A stretch of 64,000 bases of DNA from Sepiola atlantica (taxonomy: Eukaryota > Mollusca > Cephalopoda > Sepiida > Sepiolidae): contig OY744532.1 of the NCBI GenBank assembly GCA_963556195.1, forward strand, positions 84,183,734 to 84,247,733, in the 5' to 3' direction. Each line of letters begins with the position of its first letter. Position 1 is the stretch's first letter. Below are positions 11,445 through 23,990 of the stretch, piece by piece. Made by a program: the position numbers and the translations under genes. The notes beneath the pieces were generated by a model, which was not told where the DNA came from, did not search any database, and saw only the letters and a list, made by a program, of their open reading frames with translations.

Positions 11445-11660
11445 AACGACATCCCGTAGCTGCAATCAGTCCTCCATGCTAATCCCAGGCCATCTGGCCT
11501 TGTCATGCGCAAGTTGTCGTAGGCAATGAAGTTGTTTCGCTGTACATAGTGGTCCTAGTCCCGCCTGCTTGAGGTCGGCACGTAGTGTGCCCAGCAGATT
11601 TGTGCAGTTCCGTCCTAGTCTGGGTTGGTAGGCTTGAGCCAGTAACGGTAAAGTCTAGTG
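11445..11660 (-). pseudogene. Possible C-terminal fragment of a LINE ORF2
   Basis: More GC-rich than its surroundings. One minus-strand frame reads RTLRAD-like residues, LKQAGLGPLCTAKQLHCLRQ and LAHDKARWPGIS, with the spacing of Leu, Asp, Arg and Trp seen at the C-terminus of many LINE ORF2 proteins (RTLR.DL...GL..........LA.DR.RWR). No RT core is attached. Weak similarity; it may be another repeat. Confidence 0.3.
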
Positions 11661-11734
11661 CCGTTTGTATCATATACCATAGTAAGTGGCAGTATTCATT
11701 CGAAAAATAATACAAGTTTGGCGGAAATAGTAGT

Positions 11735-11765
11735 AGTAGTAGTAGTAATAGTAGTAGTAGAAGTG
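11735..11765. repeat. (AGT)n trinucleotide repeat
   Basis: TAG/AGT triplets with one AAT interruption. Confidence 0.9.
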
Positions 11766-11992
11766 TCCTCGTTGTTATTGGTGTTGTTTTTAGTTTTTTA
11801 AACACTTTTTATGACATATCCTTATATTGTTGATTATTATACCGATTACAAACAGTTAATTAAATATTACCCGCAGAGCTATTCAAATAAATGAATAGAT
11901 GTAATTGGATGGGAACTCGTAGTACTGAATTCAAAATGTCGGGATTTTCCTCTGATGTATTTGGGTTGGGGGTGTAGACAAGTTTCCGCAAC

Positions 11993-11994
<2 letters not shown>

Positions 11995-12073
<79 letters not shown>

Positions 12074-12204
12074 GTATATATATATGTATATATATATATG
12101 TATATATATATGTATATATATGTATATATATATGTATATATATATGTATATATATATATGTATATATATATATATGTATATATATATATGTATATATATA
12201 TATG

Positions 12205-12250
<46 letters not shown>
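11995..12250. repeat. (TA)n array punctuated by TG every 10-16 bases
   Basis: About 255 bp of TA with evenly scattered TG dinucleotides. Confidence 0.97.
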
Positions 12251-12253
<3 letters not shown>

Positions 12254-12642
12254 GAACTCTGTGTGAAACGAAAAACCCATAAAATCCTTACCTCTTTCGT
12301 CAGCCCTTCCCAACTCTAGTTGATTTTCAACGAATTTCTCCGTTGCTTCCAAGCAAACCAAATGTCCATGTAAACGTTACAAAAATAATATAGTTTCAAT
12401 AAAAATATGGTAACATACGAAAGAATAAAACATCCAACAATTTATTTATCTCATTTCTATCCTCATTTCGCTTTTAAAATGTGTCCATGTTGCCTCATAC
12501 AATCAAAGTGAGAGCACTCCTAAACAAATGCAATATGCAAATTAGTTATAGAGTTTCATCGCTTCCTTTTTCCACATCGAGTTCTGGTTAAATAAAATGC
12601 TTACAATAATGTACATCTTTAACATTTACGCGATTCATTTGC

Positions 12643-12712
12643 GATAGTAGTAGCAATAGTAGTAGTAGTAGTAGTAGTAGTAATAGTAGTAGTAATAGTA
12701 GTAGTAATAATA
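12643..12712. repeat. (AGT)n trinucleotide repeat with AAT interruptions
   Basis: About 70 bp of AGT triplets interrupted by AAT at near-regular spacing. Confidence 0.95.
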
Positions 12713-15030
12713 GTGATATGATGAATAGTAGGAGTAGCAATTGACTGAGTGAGTTTCTTCTACCTTCAATGAATATAGCTACTCTTATAATAAGAAGTCG
12801 TGGGTCTGCATGATGCAGTACCTATACTTCCGAGCGGAAACGATACAAGTCGTGGTTTTAGTTGTTGTATGAGTATTAACAGAAACTGTTGTGGTAACAA
12901 TGGCGTTGGGGTATTGTTACTGAACGACTGTTGGTAATGGAAGTTAAGACTAAATAGAAACATGAGAACGAATGGAATCAAGCAAAAATGCGAAGTCATC
13001 ACAGAGGCAATCAGCAAATAAATTATGCGGCCGTTGTAATCTCGGAAGTGGACATGATCAAGAGAGACGGAAATGAAAAGCGGGAAAAACGTTTCGTCTG
13101 GTTTACGTCAGCGAACAACGACGAAAGGAAATGACCAGAAACAGCATCCTATGAAAACTTGATTAAAAGGAATAAACACATAAATATACTTAATTGTTAT
13201 TCGATTTACGGTTAGGATTTTAGATGCGCCAAACCGTGTCGATAGGAGGCTTTGTCCGTCTGTAATGCCATGTTTAGACCCCCTATTTACATCATCTGTC
13301 CACAGATTTTAAGAGCATTAGTTATAACTAAAGTGTGAAAGAAATGGTGTGTTGCTAACATGGGGTTATCCATGCAGTTGCCAAGTTACTGAAATAATCA
13401 CAGAAAATTAACGGTTTCAAATTGTTATCCATAACCTTTTTGCTGCTTGTTCTATTACGCGCGTTTGTATTATCTTACCAGATTGATGGCAATAATCAAA
13501 GCTTCTTTATTGATATTCTCAAAAAGAATAACTGGAGACAAAGCTGACGGAAGACAGCCGATATCTATTCAAGTTGATCTTCGTTTCTAAATAACTGACC
13601 TGTGTGAGACGAAGAGAGAGAGAAATCGATAATCACTGACAATCATACTTTGCCATTCCATTTTCTTTTACACAGTCATACGCGTCGTGTGGTTACCTGG
13701 ACTGCTTCAGAGACATGATATAACATCCGTTGATAATATATTTCCACAGCTTAGTTAATTTCATCCCTGTATGTGAGTTTAGCTCTGCTGACCTTTTGCC
13801 TATTACATTTCCTGTTTTTTTCTGAAGCCCTTGTTAACCCAGCCTTAAATAAAACCTACACTACCCGGTTGGTATTATTTTAATTCTTCACGAGACTGCT
13901 TAAGCTTTATCCTTAAAGTTTAGACATTTTCTCGAATCAAAATGATGTAATGTATTTTGATAAAAATTAGAATAAGGATTTTAGATATAACGTTTGGTAG
14001 CATTATAGCTTGAATTTACTACTCGTAAAAAGACATAAATATAGTGCAGAGCTTTTACGTTCCGGGAATTAATTGAATAAAGGGTTCAATTCAAAATTAC
14101 ACCGGTTACCGGTAATATTGTTGACATAATAAATAAGATGGGAATAAATGTCCGAATAATGCAAATCAGACAAATTACATCATCGAATGTTATTATATAG
14201 AGATCAGAATAAATGTTTGAATAAGTTAGGACTCATCGAATGAAAGAAGGGAGGTATCCTATCAAGTTTTCTACTATTATTTGTATTCGTATACTTACAC
14301 AGCAGAGGTTACGAAGTAGGAGAGAATTAAGCGTAAGTCCAAATGGTTTGGTTTGATCATCGATCAACTGTCAACACTACTCTCGATGAATAGATAGAAG
14401 AGATGCCCATACAAAATTGTGTATGCACTGCCGAATCCCAATGTGATCTAATTATTTTATTACTGGCTAGCAGCAATACCCGTTGTTTCCCGGGCATTGA
14501 TAACGACATATAAGAAATACACGAGTGTGTGTAACATATTTTGTATAGAGGGTCTATCCTATTCATCTCCTGGTTTGAAGTAATCTCTCCTCCTAACTAC
14601 ACCCATTCTATCTCTCTTTCTCTTTATCTCTCGCTCTCTTTCTCTCTTTTGCAGTTATCTCTCCGTATTTGTTTATATCTATATATGTCTGTCTCTCCCT
14701 CTATTTATTTCTCTCTACGTCTCTTTGACAACTCATCTAATATAATAGAAAGAAAGAAAATGGACAAAAGAAAGCAGGTAACGATAGAAAAGCGTCACCA
14801 GACTGACTCACCGTTTGAACTAGTTGCAATGCACTATTGAGAAGAATTACAAATTAGAATACAATTAATGAATTTCTCAGACTCCCTTCATACATAAACA
14901 TCGGTGTCTGGTGACTATAATCTAATGAATATTTCAGAATTATGTACTATTTGCATTATACAAATTATTGTACTCATCTTAGGTTTATTTTCACAACGTT
15001 CTTCAGGTGTGTCCTGTCGAACTCTCTGAT
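12713..15030. other. Intergenic stretch, little recognised
   Basis: No coding segment recognised. Around 14460-14500 there is a CTAGCAGCAATACCCG segment with a following CCCGGGCA, like the degraded tail of a dispersed repeat. A CT-rich tract runs about 14610-14720. Confidence 0.35.
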
Positions 15031-15034
15031 CTGA

Positions 15035-15310
15035 CTGTAGAACTCGTAACGTAACGGATAATAATGAATCCTTAGTGACAGTTGTCTGGATGTTGAAGGT
15101 TCAATCCTCAATTCGGGCGAGACTAAAAAATACAATTACGGATCACTTAAGACTTCTACCCGGTCATGGCTGACAACATGAGTGCAAGCTACCCACGTGG
15201 ATTAAATAAAAGGTAACGTGTGTAATTCCGTAAAGATTCCCGAGTTTGACTGATATATTCCCGAGTTCGAGAAGATAAACCTTAAGATGGTCGAAGGTTA
15301 CATCAGTGTA
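15035..15310 (+). mobile_element. Probable tRNA-derived SINE
   Basis: A B-box-like GGTTCAATCC at about 15101 follows, at tRNA-like distance, a degraded A-box-like GTAACGTAACGGATAATAA at 15047. The downstream part (about 15195-15300: GTGGATTAAATAAA, ATTCCGTAAAGATTCCCGAG, TTCGA) recurs at 27960-28040, so the body is a repeat family present at least twice in the window. No poly-A tail is visible. No tRNA function is expected. Confidence 0.5.
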
Positions 15311-15949
15311 TGTTCTTAAAAATTAAAAGGTTCCTTCCTGTGGCTAACACTTGATCTCTATATGAGATACATAGATATCCGTATGTTCAACAAATGTTCA
15401 CCTTTACCTCTCAAACGTTGAGTTAGTAAATAAGTTAAGAACCTTAATTTTCCTCTCCCCAATTGGCCAGTTAGCTGTGTTATAGTATATCTTTATTTTG
15501 GTCTTCAAGACCGGAATTCATCTAGTTTGCTGGAGAATCAAGCTACCCGCTGTTACTCGAGGCAACATAACTTGGGGAAAGTGAGCCATTCCTCGTATGA
15601 GCCAGTGTGTAGCCATACCGAGTGGGATCTTATTTGAACTTCGAACACTATGTTATTTTTGATATGTGGTCAAGATTTACTTGTAGAGAGAATTATCTTC
15701 ATGTCAGGTTGTTCTGGCAAAACCCTGAAAAGAGAGACCTCAAACACTCGAAGAAGGTGTCTAGTAGTCATTCAATTTCTCTTCAGTAAGCATTCTAACT
15801 CTCTCCAGTAGGTATTCAAATGCGCTCTAACTTTGATCTGTGGTAATGTACGCATGATTTTGTCTGTGTTTCGTAGTACGCGTTGGGTTTGCTACTGTGT
15901 CTTAGTGTATGTATCTGTATCTATTAACTGTGTCTCTGTGCTGTATGCA

Positions 15950-16150
15950 TGTATTTGTGTTTTCTGTGTTTGTGTGTGTGTCTGTTTTTCTGTATGTATG
16001 CGTCTGTGTGTGTGTTTTTGTGTAGGTGTGCCTGTGTATTTTTGATTATTTTATTAGTGTTTCTTTTGTTGTATGTTGTGTGTGTGTTTGCGCGCGTTGT
16101 TATTTGTTAGTCACTGTCCACAAATGTGTGTGCACTGTGAATATGTGTGT
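15950..16150. repeat. TG-rich low-complexity tract
   Basis: Imperfect TGTGTG and TGTTT runs. The Cys/Val-rich open frame over it is a by-product. Confidence 0.8.
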
Positions 16151-16219
16151 ACTTATGTGAGTGTTCATCATTATTTTTGTTTGTTTCTTTTCCGTTTTTG
16201 ATTTCAAGTCTCTCAATAA

Positions 16220-16398
16220 TTGTTTTTTTTTGTCGCCCAGGCGAAATGTGAAACCCCCAAAAGACGACCGGCTGCCGGTATTTCTGATCAAGATGAAGCG
16301 GTCAGGGATCCTATTCGGTATTGTCACTCGGACGAAACAGAATCAGAAGACTTAGAGGAAAAAAATAAATATAAAAACATTCACCAAATGAAAATTTG
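16220..16398 (+). CDS. Possible terminal coding exon, unknown protein
   Basis: A strong 3' splice acceptor (a 10-base T run, then GTCGCCCAG) ends at 16240. From 16241 one frame stays open to TGA at 16396-16398, coding 52 residues that begin AKCETPKRRPAAGISDQDEA, with an acidic stretch HSDETESEDLEEKN and a Lys-rich end. The segment is less AT-rich than its surroundings and its composition looks coding. No domain is recognised and no partner exons are seen. It could be the last exon of a host gene or a piece of an unrecognised element. Chance is possible at this length. Confidence 0.3.
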
Positions 16399-16833
16399 AA
16401 TAAAAAAATCGCAGATCTCAGGAGAAACCGGAATGAATTTCGATGGAAAAGAGATGAAGGGGGGAGTGGGTCAAAATGGCGGCCGGGTCTGTCTATCGAA
16501 ATTCGACTGATAAAATAGGCAAATGAAATCTTGTCAGGCATCGCGGGAATTAAATGAGTTAAGGAAAGAGAGAGACAAGAAAGGTGAAAGAGAAAGAGGA
16601 GAGATGGTTAGTAATCGAAACATGATAGACAGGAAGTGTGCAATAAAGGAAAGCGAGAAAAGGATGTCGATAGAAAAAAGGAAATACACAGAAGGAAGAA
16701 GTCCTTATTTACTTGCCTCACCACGACGGCCTAGTTAGACACAAGGTCGTTTTTTAATATGAGAAAAAGATTCAACTCCTGCAAAACAAAAACACTGGGT
16801 TGGGACACAAATTAAAATTGCCTCAGTCTAGAA

Positions 16834-16925
16834 CAGGGGCGGACAACCTCCGGCCCGCGGGCCACATCCGGCCTGCGAAGGCTTAGCGTCCGGCCCGCCA
16901 TCCTGCTATGCTTTAATATTGCAAT
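16834..16925 (+). mobile_element. hAT-type transposon end (fragment)
   Basis: CAGGGGCGGACAACCTCCGG, followed by CCCGCGGGCCACAT and CCGGCC, is the recognisable end of non-autonomous hAT elements (CAGGGGtgGgCAACc...GGCCCGCGGGCCACAT). It is strikingly GC-rich against its surroundings. No matching opposite end was seen downstream, so the copy is truncated. Confidence 0.55.
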
Positions 16926-17446
16926 CCGGACTGCTGACCTTCCAGTAAAACTCATATCATTTTGTGACATAGACGTAAAAGTAGGTTTCAATTAAATTTA
17001 CAATGATATAAAAATGTATAAATATCAGCGAGCGATGATGCATGTATGTTTCATTTTTCTTTAACTATTGATTTCAAATCCTTGGCCTGAGATTAAAATA
17101 GAAAAAGAGAAAGAGAGAGGCAAAGAGGAAACGAGAGACGAGGAAAAGGCTTGAAACAGAGAACTTATGTGAGATGTGTCACAACGAATGCTGGATCAAC
17201 TTGTTACTTCACCTGTTTCTTTTTTTATGATTCCAAAATGGCTCTTCGTCGAAACCTTTTATAACATCACATACAGAAGTCTACTAAGTAAAAAATATCA
17301 GATTTGTAGAGTGTTCAATGCAATTTTTGTACAATTTATTCATGTAAACAAAATATAGTAATTCTGAGATTTTGAAGAAGAAGAGGGAGGCTTTTATTAC
17401 CAAAATAAAAAAAAACACGAGTAGAAGGGATTAAGAATCTGTTATA

Positions 17447-17449
<3 letters not shown>

Positions 17450-17503
<54 letters not shown>

Positions 17504-17523
17504 ATGTGTGTGTGTGTGTGTGT
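17450..17523. repeat. (TA)n then (TG)n microsatellite
   Basis: TA run passing into TG run. Confidence 0.97.
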
Positions 17524-17678
17524 ATCGAGGCAGCATTTTTTCCTTAAGACACGTATTATTAAAAATAACCGACAATTCTTGTCTGGATATTTTCGTATTG
17601 ATCCCTTCAATTTTCCGGATTAAAGTCTTAATCTCGGAAGAACATTGGCTGATGAAACTGCCGTAATTAACGTTTTGG

Positions 17679-17720
17679 TCCAGAGTACTTTCTGACCCAT
17701 CTGGGCCCATCTTCAGTGGA
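17679..17720 (-). ncRNA. Hammerhead ribozyme motif, family F, left arm
   Basis: The minus strand reads UCCA, CUGAAGA, a hairpin UGGGCC/GGGUCA with one mismatch, GAA, self-complementary AGUACU (stem III), C as cleavage base, then UGGA pairing with UCCA as stem I. Helix order and conserved boxes fit a type I hammerhead. The very short stem III implies that it would act best as a dimer. Confidence 0.5.
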
Positions 17721-17917
17721 GTAATGTCAAACAGGTAAAGACCTGGAGTAGGATTTATAATTAATTATGTCGGGAAAAATTTAAATATGAAACTATATTT
17801 ATTAAGTATTATAAGAATTTAAGTATATTAGTACTAGTGTTAAAATGAATCTTATTATTTTTTCCCGCCATAATAAATTATTAATCTCACTCCATGTCTT
17901 TACCTGCTTGACATTAC

Positions 17918-17959
17918 TCCACTGAAGATAGGCCCAGATGGGTCAGAAAGTACTCTGGA
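17918..17959 (+). ncRNA. Hammerhead ribozyme motif, family F, right arm
   Basis: Mirror copy of the left-arm motif with one change that weakens stem II (UAGGCC for UGGGCC). Stem I (UCCA/UGGA), CUGAAGA, GAA, AGUACU and cleavage base C are kept. Confidence 0.48.
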
Positions 17960-18081
17960 CCAAAACGTTAATTACGGCAGTTTATCAGCCAATTTTCCTC
18001 CGAGATTAAGACTTTAATCCGGAAAATTGAAGGGATCAATACGAACATATCCAGACAAGAATTGTCGGTTATTTTTAATAA

Positions 18082-18082
<1 letters not shown>

Positions 18083-18124
<42 letters not shown>

Positions 18125-18129
18125 ATATA

Positions 18130-18179
<50 letters not shown>
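18083..18179. repeat. (TATC)n then (TA)n microsatellite
   Basis: About ten TATC units followed by a long TA run. Confidence 0.97.
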
Positions 18180-18182
<3 letters not shown>

Positions 18183-19070
18183 AAAATAACATGATATACA
18201 AATTCGTAAATCTTGAACCGAACCGATCATTACGACTTAAAAATATCCTTTCACAGAGAAATGCATGATCCTATATAAATAAACATTTTTTCGTCAGTCC
18301 GTCAGTCAGTCTCAATTTTTTCCGTTAGTCACAATTATTCCATCATTTTTAAACTTAATAAATACATTGTGGATATTTTGTGAACCTAATGAATATATTG
18401 CGAGATTTGTTTCATTTTAAAATATCAGATTTCTTAACTTAATGGAGAATATTGCATTAATAGTAAATAATAAATTCTAAAAAGATAAAGCGGATTCTAT
18501 GATCGGAAATCTGCAAGCGAAACTTATGTATTCACACATGAAATAATAATTCATATACGCTTTTATTTCAATCTAAGGTTTTCCTTTGTGCATTTGAAAG
18601 TAAATTGACACACAACTTAAAGTTACACACCTAAAAACAGTAAGGAATGTATAAGTAACTCTCCACATACAACATAAAATGATCAAGTTTTTAGTCAAAT
18701 GTAAGGTTTATTTGTTAGTAATCTTGTTGAACGAGGATGCCATATATGAAAGGCTCCTAATATTCTTAGAGGATTATGTGTTTCTGGCATCGACAACCGT
18801 TATGGTTATCAGTCGATGAACGACTAAACCCAGATAGTTGTCTGTTAGGGGGATTTTTCTCGCCTGGCTAACCTGTTAATTGGAAATATCTACTTTTAGA
18901 AATCTGAATTCATATATGTAATTGTTGTAGACCCGTGCTAGGGGTAACAAAGATAACAACCACAAATTGTGACAGGTTAAAATATACAATGTATTTATTC
19001 ATAGCAATACAGTAACGCCACTAAATGTGGAAGGAGATGACCGGATTCCTACCATGCGGTAAAACATGAA
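18180..19070. other. AT-rich stretch, nothing recognised
   Basis: No coding or RNA feature recognised. Confidence 0.4.
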
Positions 19071-20106
19071 TAGGAATGTCCTCGATATTTAACACCTACC
19101 CACTATAGGAGTATGTGACACAAGGTCGGAAAGTGGGATTTGAAAAGCCAGCGCCCGAGAACGTGAGCGCTTTAGCCATTAAAAATTGCCTGGACAGCCC
19201 CGTCGGCATTCCCCGGTAGGGGCGCCTCAGGCAGTAAGCTATCAACTTACTCCTCCCCAAAGAGGAGAGGCAAACCCTGGGAGGGTGGACCTCCTAGAAC
19301 TGCACAGGACAGACCCATAGACCGGCGGAATCATGGCCCGAAGGCCAAGACAACACCGGTCTATAGGGTGTAGTATCCATCGGAACAGATACCACACGTG
19401 GTACGAGGACTCTCACATAATAGGAATGTCTTCGATATTTAACACCTACCCACTATAGGAGTATGTGACACAAGGTAGGAAAGTGGGATTTGAAAAGCCA
19501 GCGCCCGAGAACGTGAGCGCTTTAGCCATTAAAAATTGCCTGGACAGCCCCGTCGGCATTCCCCGGTAGGGGCGCCTCAGGCAGTAAGCTATCAACTTAC
19601 TCCTCCCCAAAGAGGAGAGGCAAAGCCTGGGAGGGTGGACCTCCTAGAACTGCACAGGACAGACCCATAGACCGGCGGAATCATGCCCCGAAGGCCAAGA
19701 CAACACCGGTCTATAGGGTGCAGTATCCATCGGAACAGATACCACACGTGGACACTCACATAATAGGAATGTCTTCGATATTTAACACCTACCCACAATA
19801 GGAGTATGTGACACAAGGTCGGAAAGTGGGATTTGAAAAGCCAGCGCCCGAGAACGTGAGCGCTTTAGCCATTAAAAATTGCCTGGACAGCCCCGTCGGC
19901 ATTCCCCGGTAAGGGCGCCTCAGGCAGTAAGCTATCAACTTACTCCTCCCCAAAGAGGAGAGGCAAAGCCTGGGAGGGTGGACCTCCTAGAACTGCACAG
20001 GACAGACCCATAGACCGGCGGAATCATGCCCCGAAGGCCAAGACAACACCGGTCTATAGGGTGTAGTATCCATCGGAACAGATACCACACGTGGACACTC
20101 ACATAA
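19071..20106 (-). repeat. Three tandem copies of a 343-350 bp GC-richer repeat with a U2-like segment
   Basis: Units start at TAGGAATGTC at 19071, 19421 and 19764, and the next start of the array end is at 20107, giving periods of 350, 343 and 343. Copies are nearly identical. The first has a 7-base insert near its end. On the minus strand each unit carries GTATCTGTTCCGATGGATAC, and the related repeat at 23991-24690 has AGTGTAGTATCTGTTC there, a stretch found in U2 snRNA. Internal hairpins include GGTAGGGGCGCC and CTCCTCCCCAAAGAGGAG. Long open frames in it are shadows without known motifs. Low divergence suggests recent tandem duplication. Confidence 0.85.
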
Positions 20107-22084
20107 TAGGAATGTCATCTGTTTGAGTCTTTGCAACCATGGTATTTATTATAGATGGTTGCTTCCATTAGTTCTTCAATAGGGGTGATTGGTACCCCAC
20201 AACAGTAATTACATCAATATTAAGATTGAGACCGTCGGTTTCAAATCCAAACAAAGGAGGTCTATAGTTGGCCTCCTTACCCAGACTACTTCTAAAAATA
20301 AGTAGAAACATATACATACAGATAACACGAGGCCAGTTACTGCTTATTTTTGCTTAGTTACTTAATATAGTAAAAAAACTTTTTGACGTTTGCATCGCAT
20401 TCATTCGGATCGATTATGTTTCCATCTCAGAGAAAAGATAATTCAAGATGGCGACATAGACCCGATCAACACGTGGGTTGTAAAAATACCAGATAAAGCC
20501 ACCAAGATTATTACGAAAGAAAAATATACAATGATAATCATAACATGTAAATCGGTAATGAGATATACAGAACGATGAAGAATCTAATGATTGAGATTAT
20601 ATTTATACCCTTTTAAATATGGACACAGCCAGCAAGTGATTATGAGGTAACAGGAAACCATCCTGTCACTATCCCCTGGGGCATGGCCATCTCATCTGCA
20701 ACGAGGGGGCGATGAAAACCAATAAATCTGACATAATTATGATAAACACACAAAAAAATGTATACAAGATGATGTAGTTATAGCATCTGATTAAAACAAT
20801 GCCCATGAAGGCAACTGAAAACTGATATCACCAAGCAGACATGAAAATTGGATTCAATAAAGCGTGATGACTTTACACAGATGGGAATAACGTTGCTTAT
20901 TGCTTTGGTTTGACATGTATATCTTACGCTATATCAACTGCGGTTCGTGTTACGTTATGACGAAAAACAAAACATATTGAACGCGATTTATTCCATAGTC
21001 CACATCGGTCGTGTTCAGACATATTACTTAAACTCCTGAAGAGAGACATTGAAGAAATGTGATTTGTTTCGAGATTTGAAAATATGAAACGTTGCAGATA
21101 CAGACAAAACCCTTAGACAGGGGGAAGTAGTAGAGGATGTTAGGTGATGTCACTTCCGTTCTGATGATATTGGAGCCCCTCGGATCTTGACGCTTGAAGA
21201 CGACAGTTGCGTTAAAAACCCAAGTAGGGGGAGACATGAACTAATAGCAAATATAGTATAAGTATGTTGCTTCAGTGATTCTCCGTATTTTACTCTCTCC
21301 CCCCCCTCTCTCTCTCTCTCTCTTTTCTCTCTCTCGTGTAAGAAAAAACTGCCGTCTGTGTGTTTGTTTAATCACTTGTGTTGAAATTACTTCACGGCGT
21401 TGCCTTAATTTGATCACCACAGTGATGATAATGGTTGGGACAGCGGCGGCGACGAGAGGCTTCTGCAGATGGTGATGATTGTCAGCCGGGCAAACAGCCA
21501 CACACGGGTACTGTAGACGGCACGAGTGACAGAGCTGATACCCGAAGGTAAGCAGAAATGCAACATGTCCGAATAGGAGAATCGAGTATCGACGAACCCA
21601 AAATGTAACAGTTCGTCAACAAAGTAGGGTAGAGAAAGGTATTACGTAGTATTACACCACCTGGTCGAACACATTGCAAAGTTACAGTTACCGTGAGATA
21701 TCTAACAGCCCGGTAACTACGAATCAAAATACTTCCAGAACGATTATAACATTCATAAAATTATTTGAAACAATGTAGCAAGTAAATGAACGGAATTGAA
21801 GTGCATTATACCCAGTGTTGTGAAAAACTTGAAAAAGTTTGATATATGAGGTAAGAATACAAAGTGATAATTGATGTCAAATCTATTAGACAATAATTAC
21901 ACATTTATTCTATGCGACTTTTAATCTAAGCGTAAAAATAAATTATGGTACATTTTTAATTGTTATTTATTTTACACTTATTGCATTTACTAAGAAAAAG
22001 TTATGTATATTTTGGGAATGGATTCATACGTAAATAAAAAATAAAACATGTGATAGACTTACAAAAAGAGTACGCAGAAAACAC
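20107..22084. other. Intergenic stretch with a CT-rich run
   Basis: No recognisable gene. A C/T run lies at 21297-21335. A short frame at 20390-20578 has no recognisable domain. Confidence 0.35.
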
Positions 22085-22150
22085 ATAATTGATGCAGTGG
22101 TTTCTACGATGTAAATACTCGAGTTCGAATCTCATGTAAGTCTAAAAAGT
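22085..22150 (+). mobile_element. tRNA-like SINE head fragment
   Basis: B-box-like GAGTTCGAATCTC at about 22120 follows ATGCAGTGGTTTCTACGATG at tRNA-like spacing. A close relative lies at 56790-56850 (TTTACGATGTCAATAC, then AAGTTGGAATCGCATGTAAG). Confidence 0.45.
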
Positions 22151-22929
22151 ATTCTTACATGCATACATGTTTTATAAATTTACATAATATTCTAACATTT
22201 AAAGACATTTCATGAATATGTTTTTTAAAACCAGATGGGCTTTTTGATGATCCTTAAATAAGTAAATAATAAATTCGGCTCAAAGAGAATTATTTTTGCT
22301 TGTAGATATAATTTTATGTGTTTTTTTAATAAAAAAAACAATACGTAAATACAGTGATTGTAGTTACTAACCTTTTCATTATTAATACTAATTAGCGGAT
22401 TTTTTATATGGAATATTTCTACGAAATTGTTATTCGTACTAGCTAGAAACAATGTAAAGAATTAAAGTGACATATCTAGGCAGTGTAGCAACACCGCTGA
22501 AGCAGCGAGTAGGGAGTAGTATCATATTTATTTTTCTTCAATTGAAATCATATCTTTGAATAAGATAACTCAAAACGCAAAAAGCAAATTAATTAAAATT
22601 TGTATTAATACATACCTTCGAAATAAATGCCCAGCAAACAAATAATCATTTCACAGAGAATTTAAATATCCTTCTATCTTGGAAATTTAAATTTCACGTA
22701 CTAGCAAATATATGCTCCCTCTAGTCTCGTATGTGTTTTTATCATGGGAGAATATCATTGCCAACGTAAATATATACTATACTGACTCTCGAAAAAGTAG
22801 GTAACACTTAGGAGGATCGATTTTTAAAAGGTAATTATTGTGAGTATGCTGGCATGGCAAAAGAAAAGCTACTTAACAAAACGCGACTAGGTTGTCTCTG
22901 AGAATATAATATGATAAGAACAGATAATA

Positions 22930-23550
22930 AACAAGCCGCACCTGCGTGGTCCCCCTCTGTATGTGACACGATGTGGCAAGTGTAAAATGCAATAATTTTG
23001 GGCAATTTGGGTCATTTTTGACCCCCTTTTGACCTCCTGGGGGTGCGAACCAGAATTTTTCTGAGGTTAAGAATGCTCATTTCATATCAAGAACAATTGC
23101 CTCTACATTTTGGGCAAGTTTCAGAAAAATTGAATGGATGGATCAAATGTTATGGGAGAAAAGGGTTATTTTTTTCCATTTTGGGGGTTTTGATCCCCTG
23201 GGGGCACGAACAAGATTTTTTCCAAAGTCAGCGATACTTATTTTCTACTAGGAACAATTACCTCCCCATTTTGGCCAGGTTTCAGAGAAATTAAATGGAT
23301 GGATGAAAAGTTATGGGGCAAAAATGTCTTTTTTTGCCATTTCGGGGCCTTTTGACTCCCTGGAGGGCTAACCAGATGTTTCTTTTAAATCAGAGAATGT
23401 CACTTTCTAACCTGACCAAAGTTACAACTTCATGCAAAATTTCAGAGAAATTTAATGGATGGTTGCGGAGAAAAATACGGACGGACGGACGGACGGACGG
23501 ACATGTCTCAAAACATAAGTCCCCCGATTTTATAAATCGGGAGACCAATT
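22930..23550 (+). repeat. Dispersed about 615 bp repeat, copy 1, with internal 165 bp sub-repeats and (GGAC)n tail
   Basis: Contains three degenerate sub-repeats, each built of GGGGCATTTTTTGCC-like, TTTTGACCCCCTGGGGG-like, CAATTGCC-like and TTTCAGAAAAATTGAATGGA segments, then a run of CGGA tetramers (23480-23502), then an inverted CCCGATTTTATAAATCGGG. A second copy in the same orientation is at 30205-30818. No coding capacity is recognised. Probably a non-autonomous mobile repeat. Confidence 0.8.
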
Positions 23551-23990
23551 AACCCTTTCGTCCAAAGGGCCATGTAATAACTGGGAGGATAACCCCACGT
23601 CCTTAAACAGGAGTATGTAAATCCTGAGAATACGGTCTTATGATAACAACACCGATATTATGTTATTTCCCATATTAAGAGATAATATGATAAATCAGTA
23701 TGATTTCATTCGTTTAAAAAATGTTTAACCACAAAAACATTATTTTTTATAGATCCTCAGCTTTTTTGCTAGGATCAAATTGTAGTATCTGTTATCAGGA
23801 TATCAGTAACATCAGAAATGTTACTATCGACGAAAATATTTCGTATTTATAAAAATATATTTCAATGCAACATTGCAACTATGTATTATAGAATATTCAT
23901 TTATTAGAACTTTTTTATGAAATAAATATGCAAATTATGAAGACGTAAGGGTATGTGTGCTGCTTTGCTATTGGCACAGGCTAGGAAGTA
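23551..23990. other. AT-rich stretch, nothing recognised
   Basis: No coding or repeat feature recognised. Confidence 0.4.

Larger units (their letters stand above)
17550..18085. mobile_element. Inverted-repeat element, two outward hammerhead arms (family F)
   Basis: Arms 17550-17778 and about 17860-18085 are inverted copies of about 220 bp with few differences (for example CCGACAATTCTTGTCTGGAT and CAGAGTACTTTCTGACCCAT and their complements), separated by about 80 bp. Each arm has a hammerhead-like core, on the minus strand in the left arm and on the plus strand in the right arm. Microsatellites flank both sides. The layout matches inverted pseudo-LTRs of a Penelope-like element with no coding core left. 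That origin is inference. Confidence 0.7.

Noticed and set aside
13080..13110. AACGTTTCGTC...ACGTCAG as a hammerhead on the minus strand
   Set aside because: The box reads CUGACGU, not CUGANGA, and the flanks do not pair as stem I.
14990..15020. CUGAAGAACGUUGUGAAAA on the minus strand
   Set aside because: Stem II would be two pairs and neither stem III nor stem I forms.
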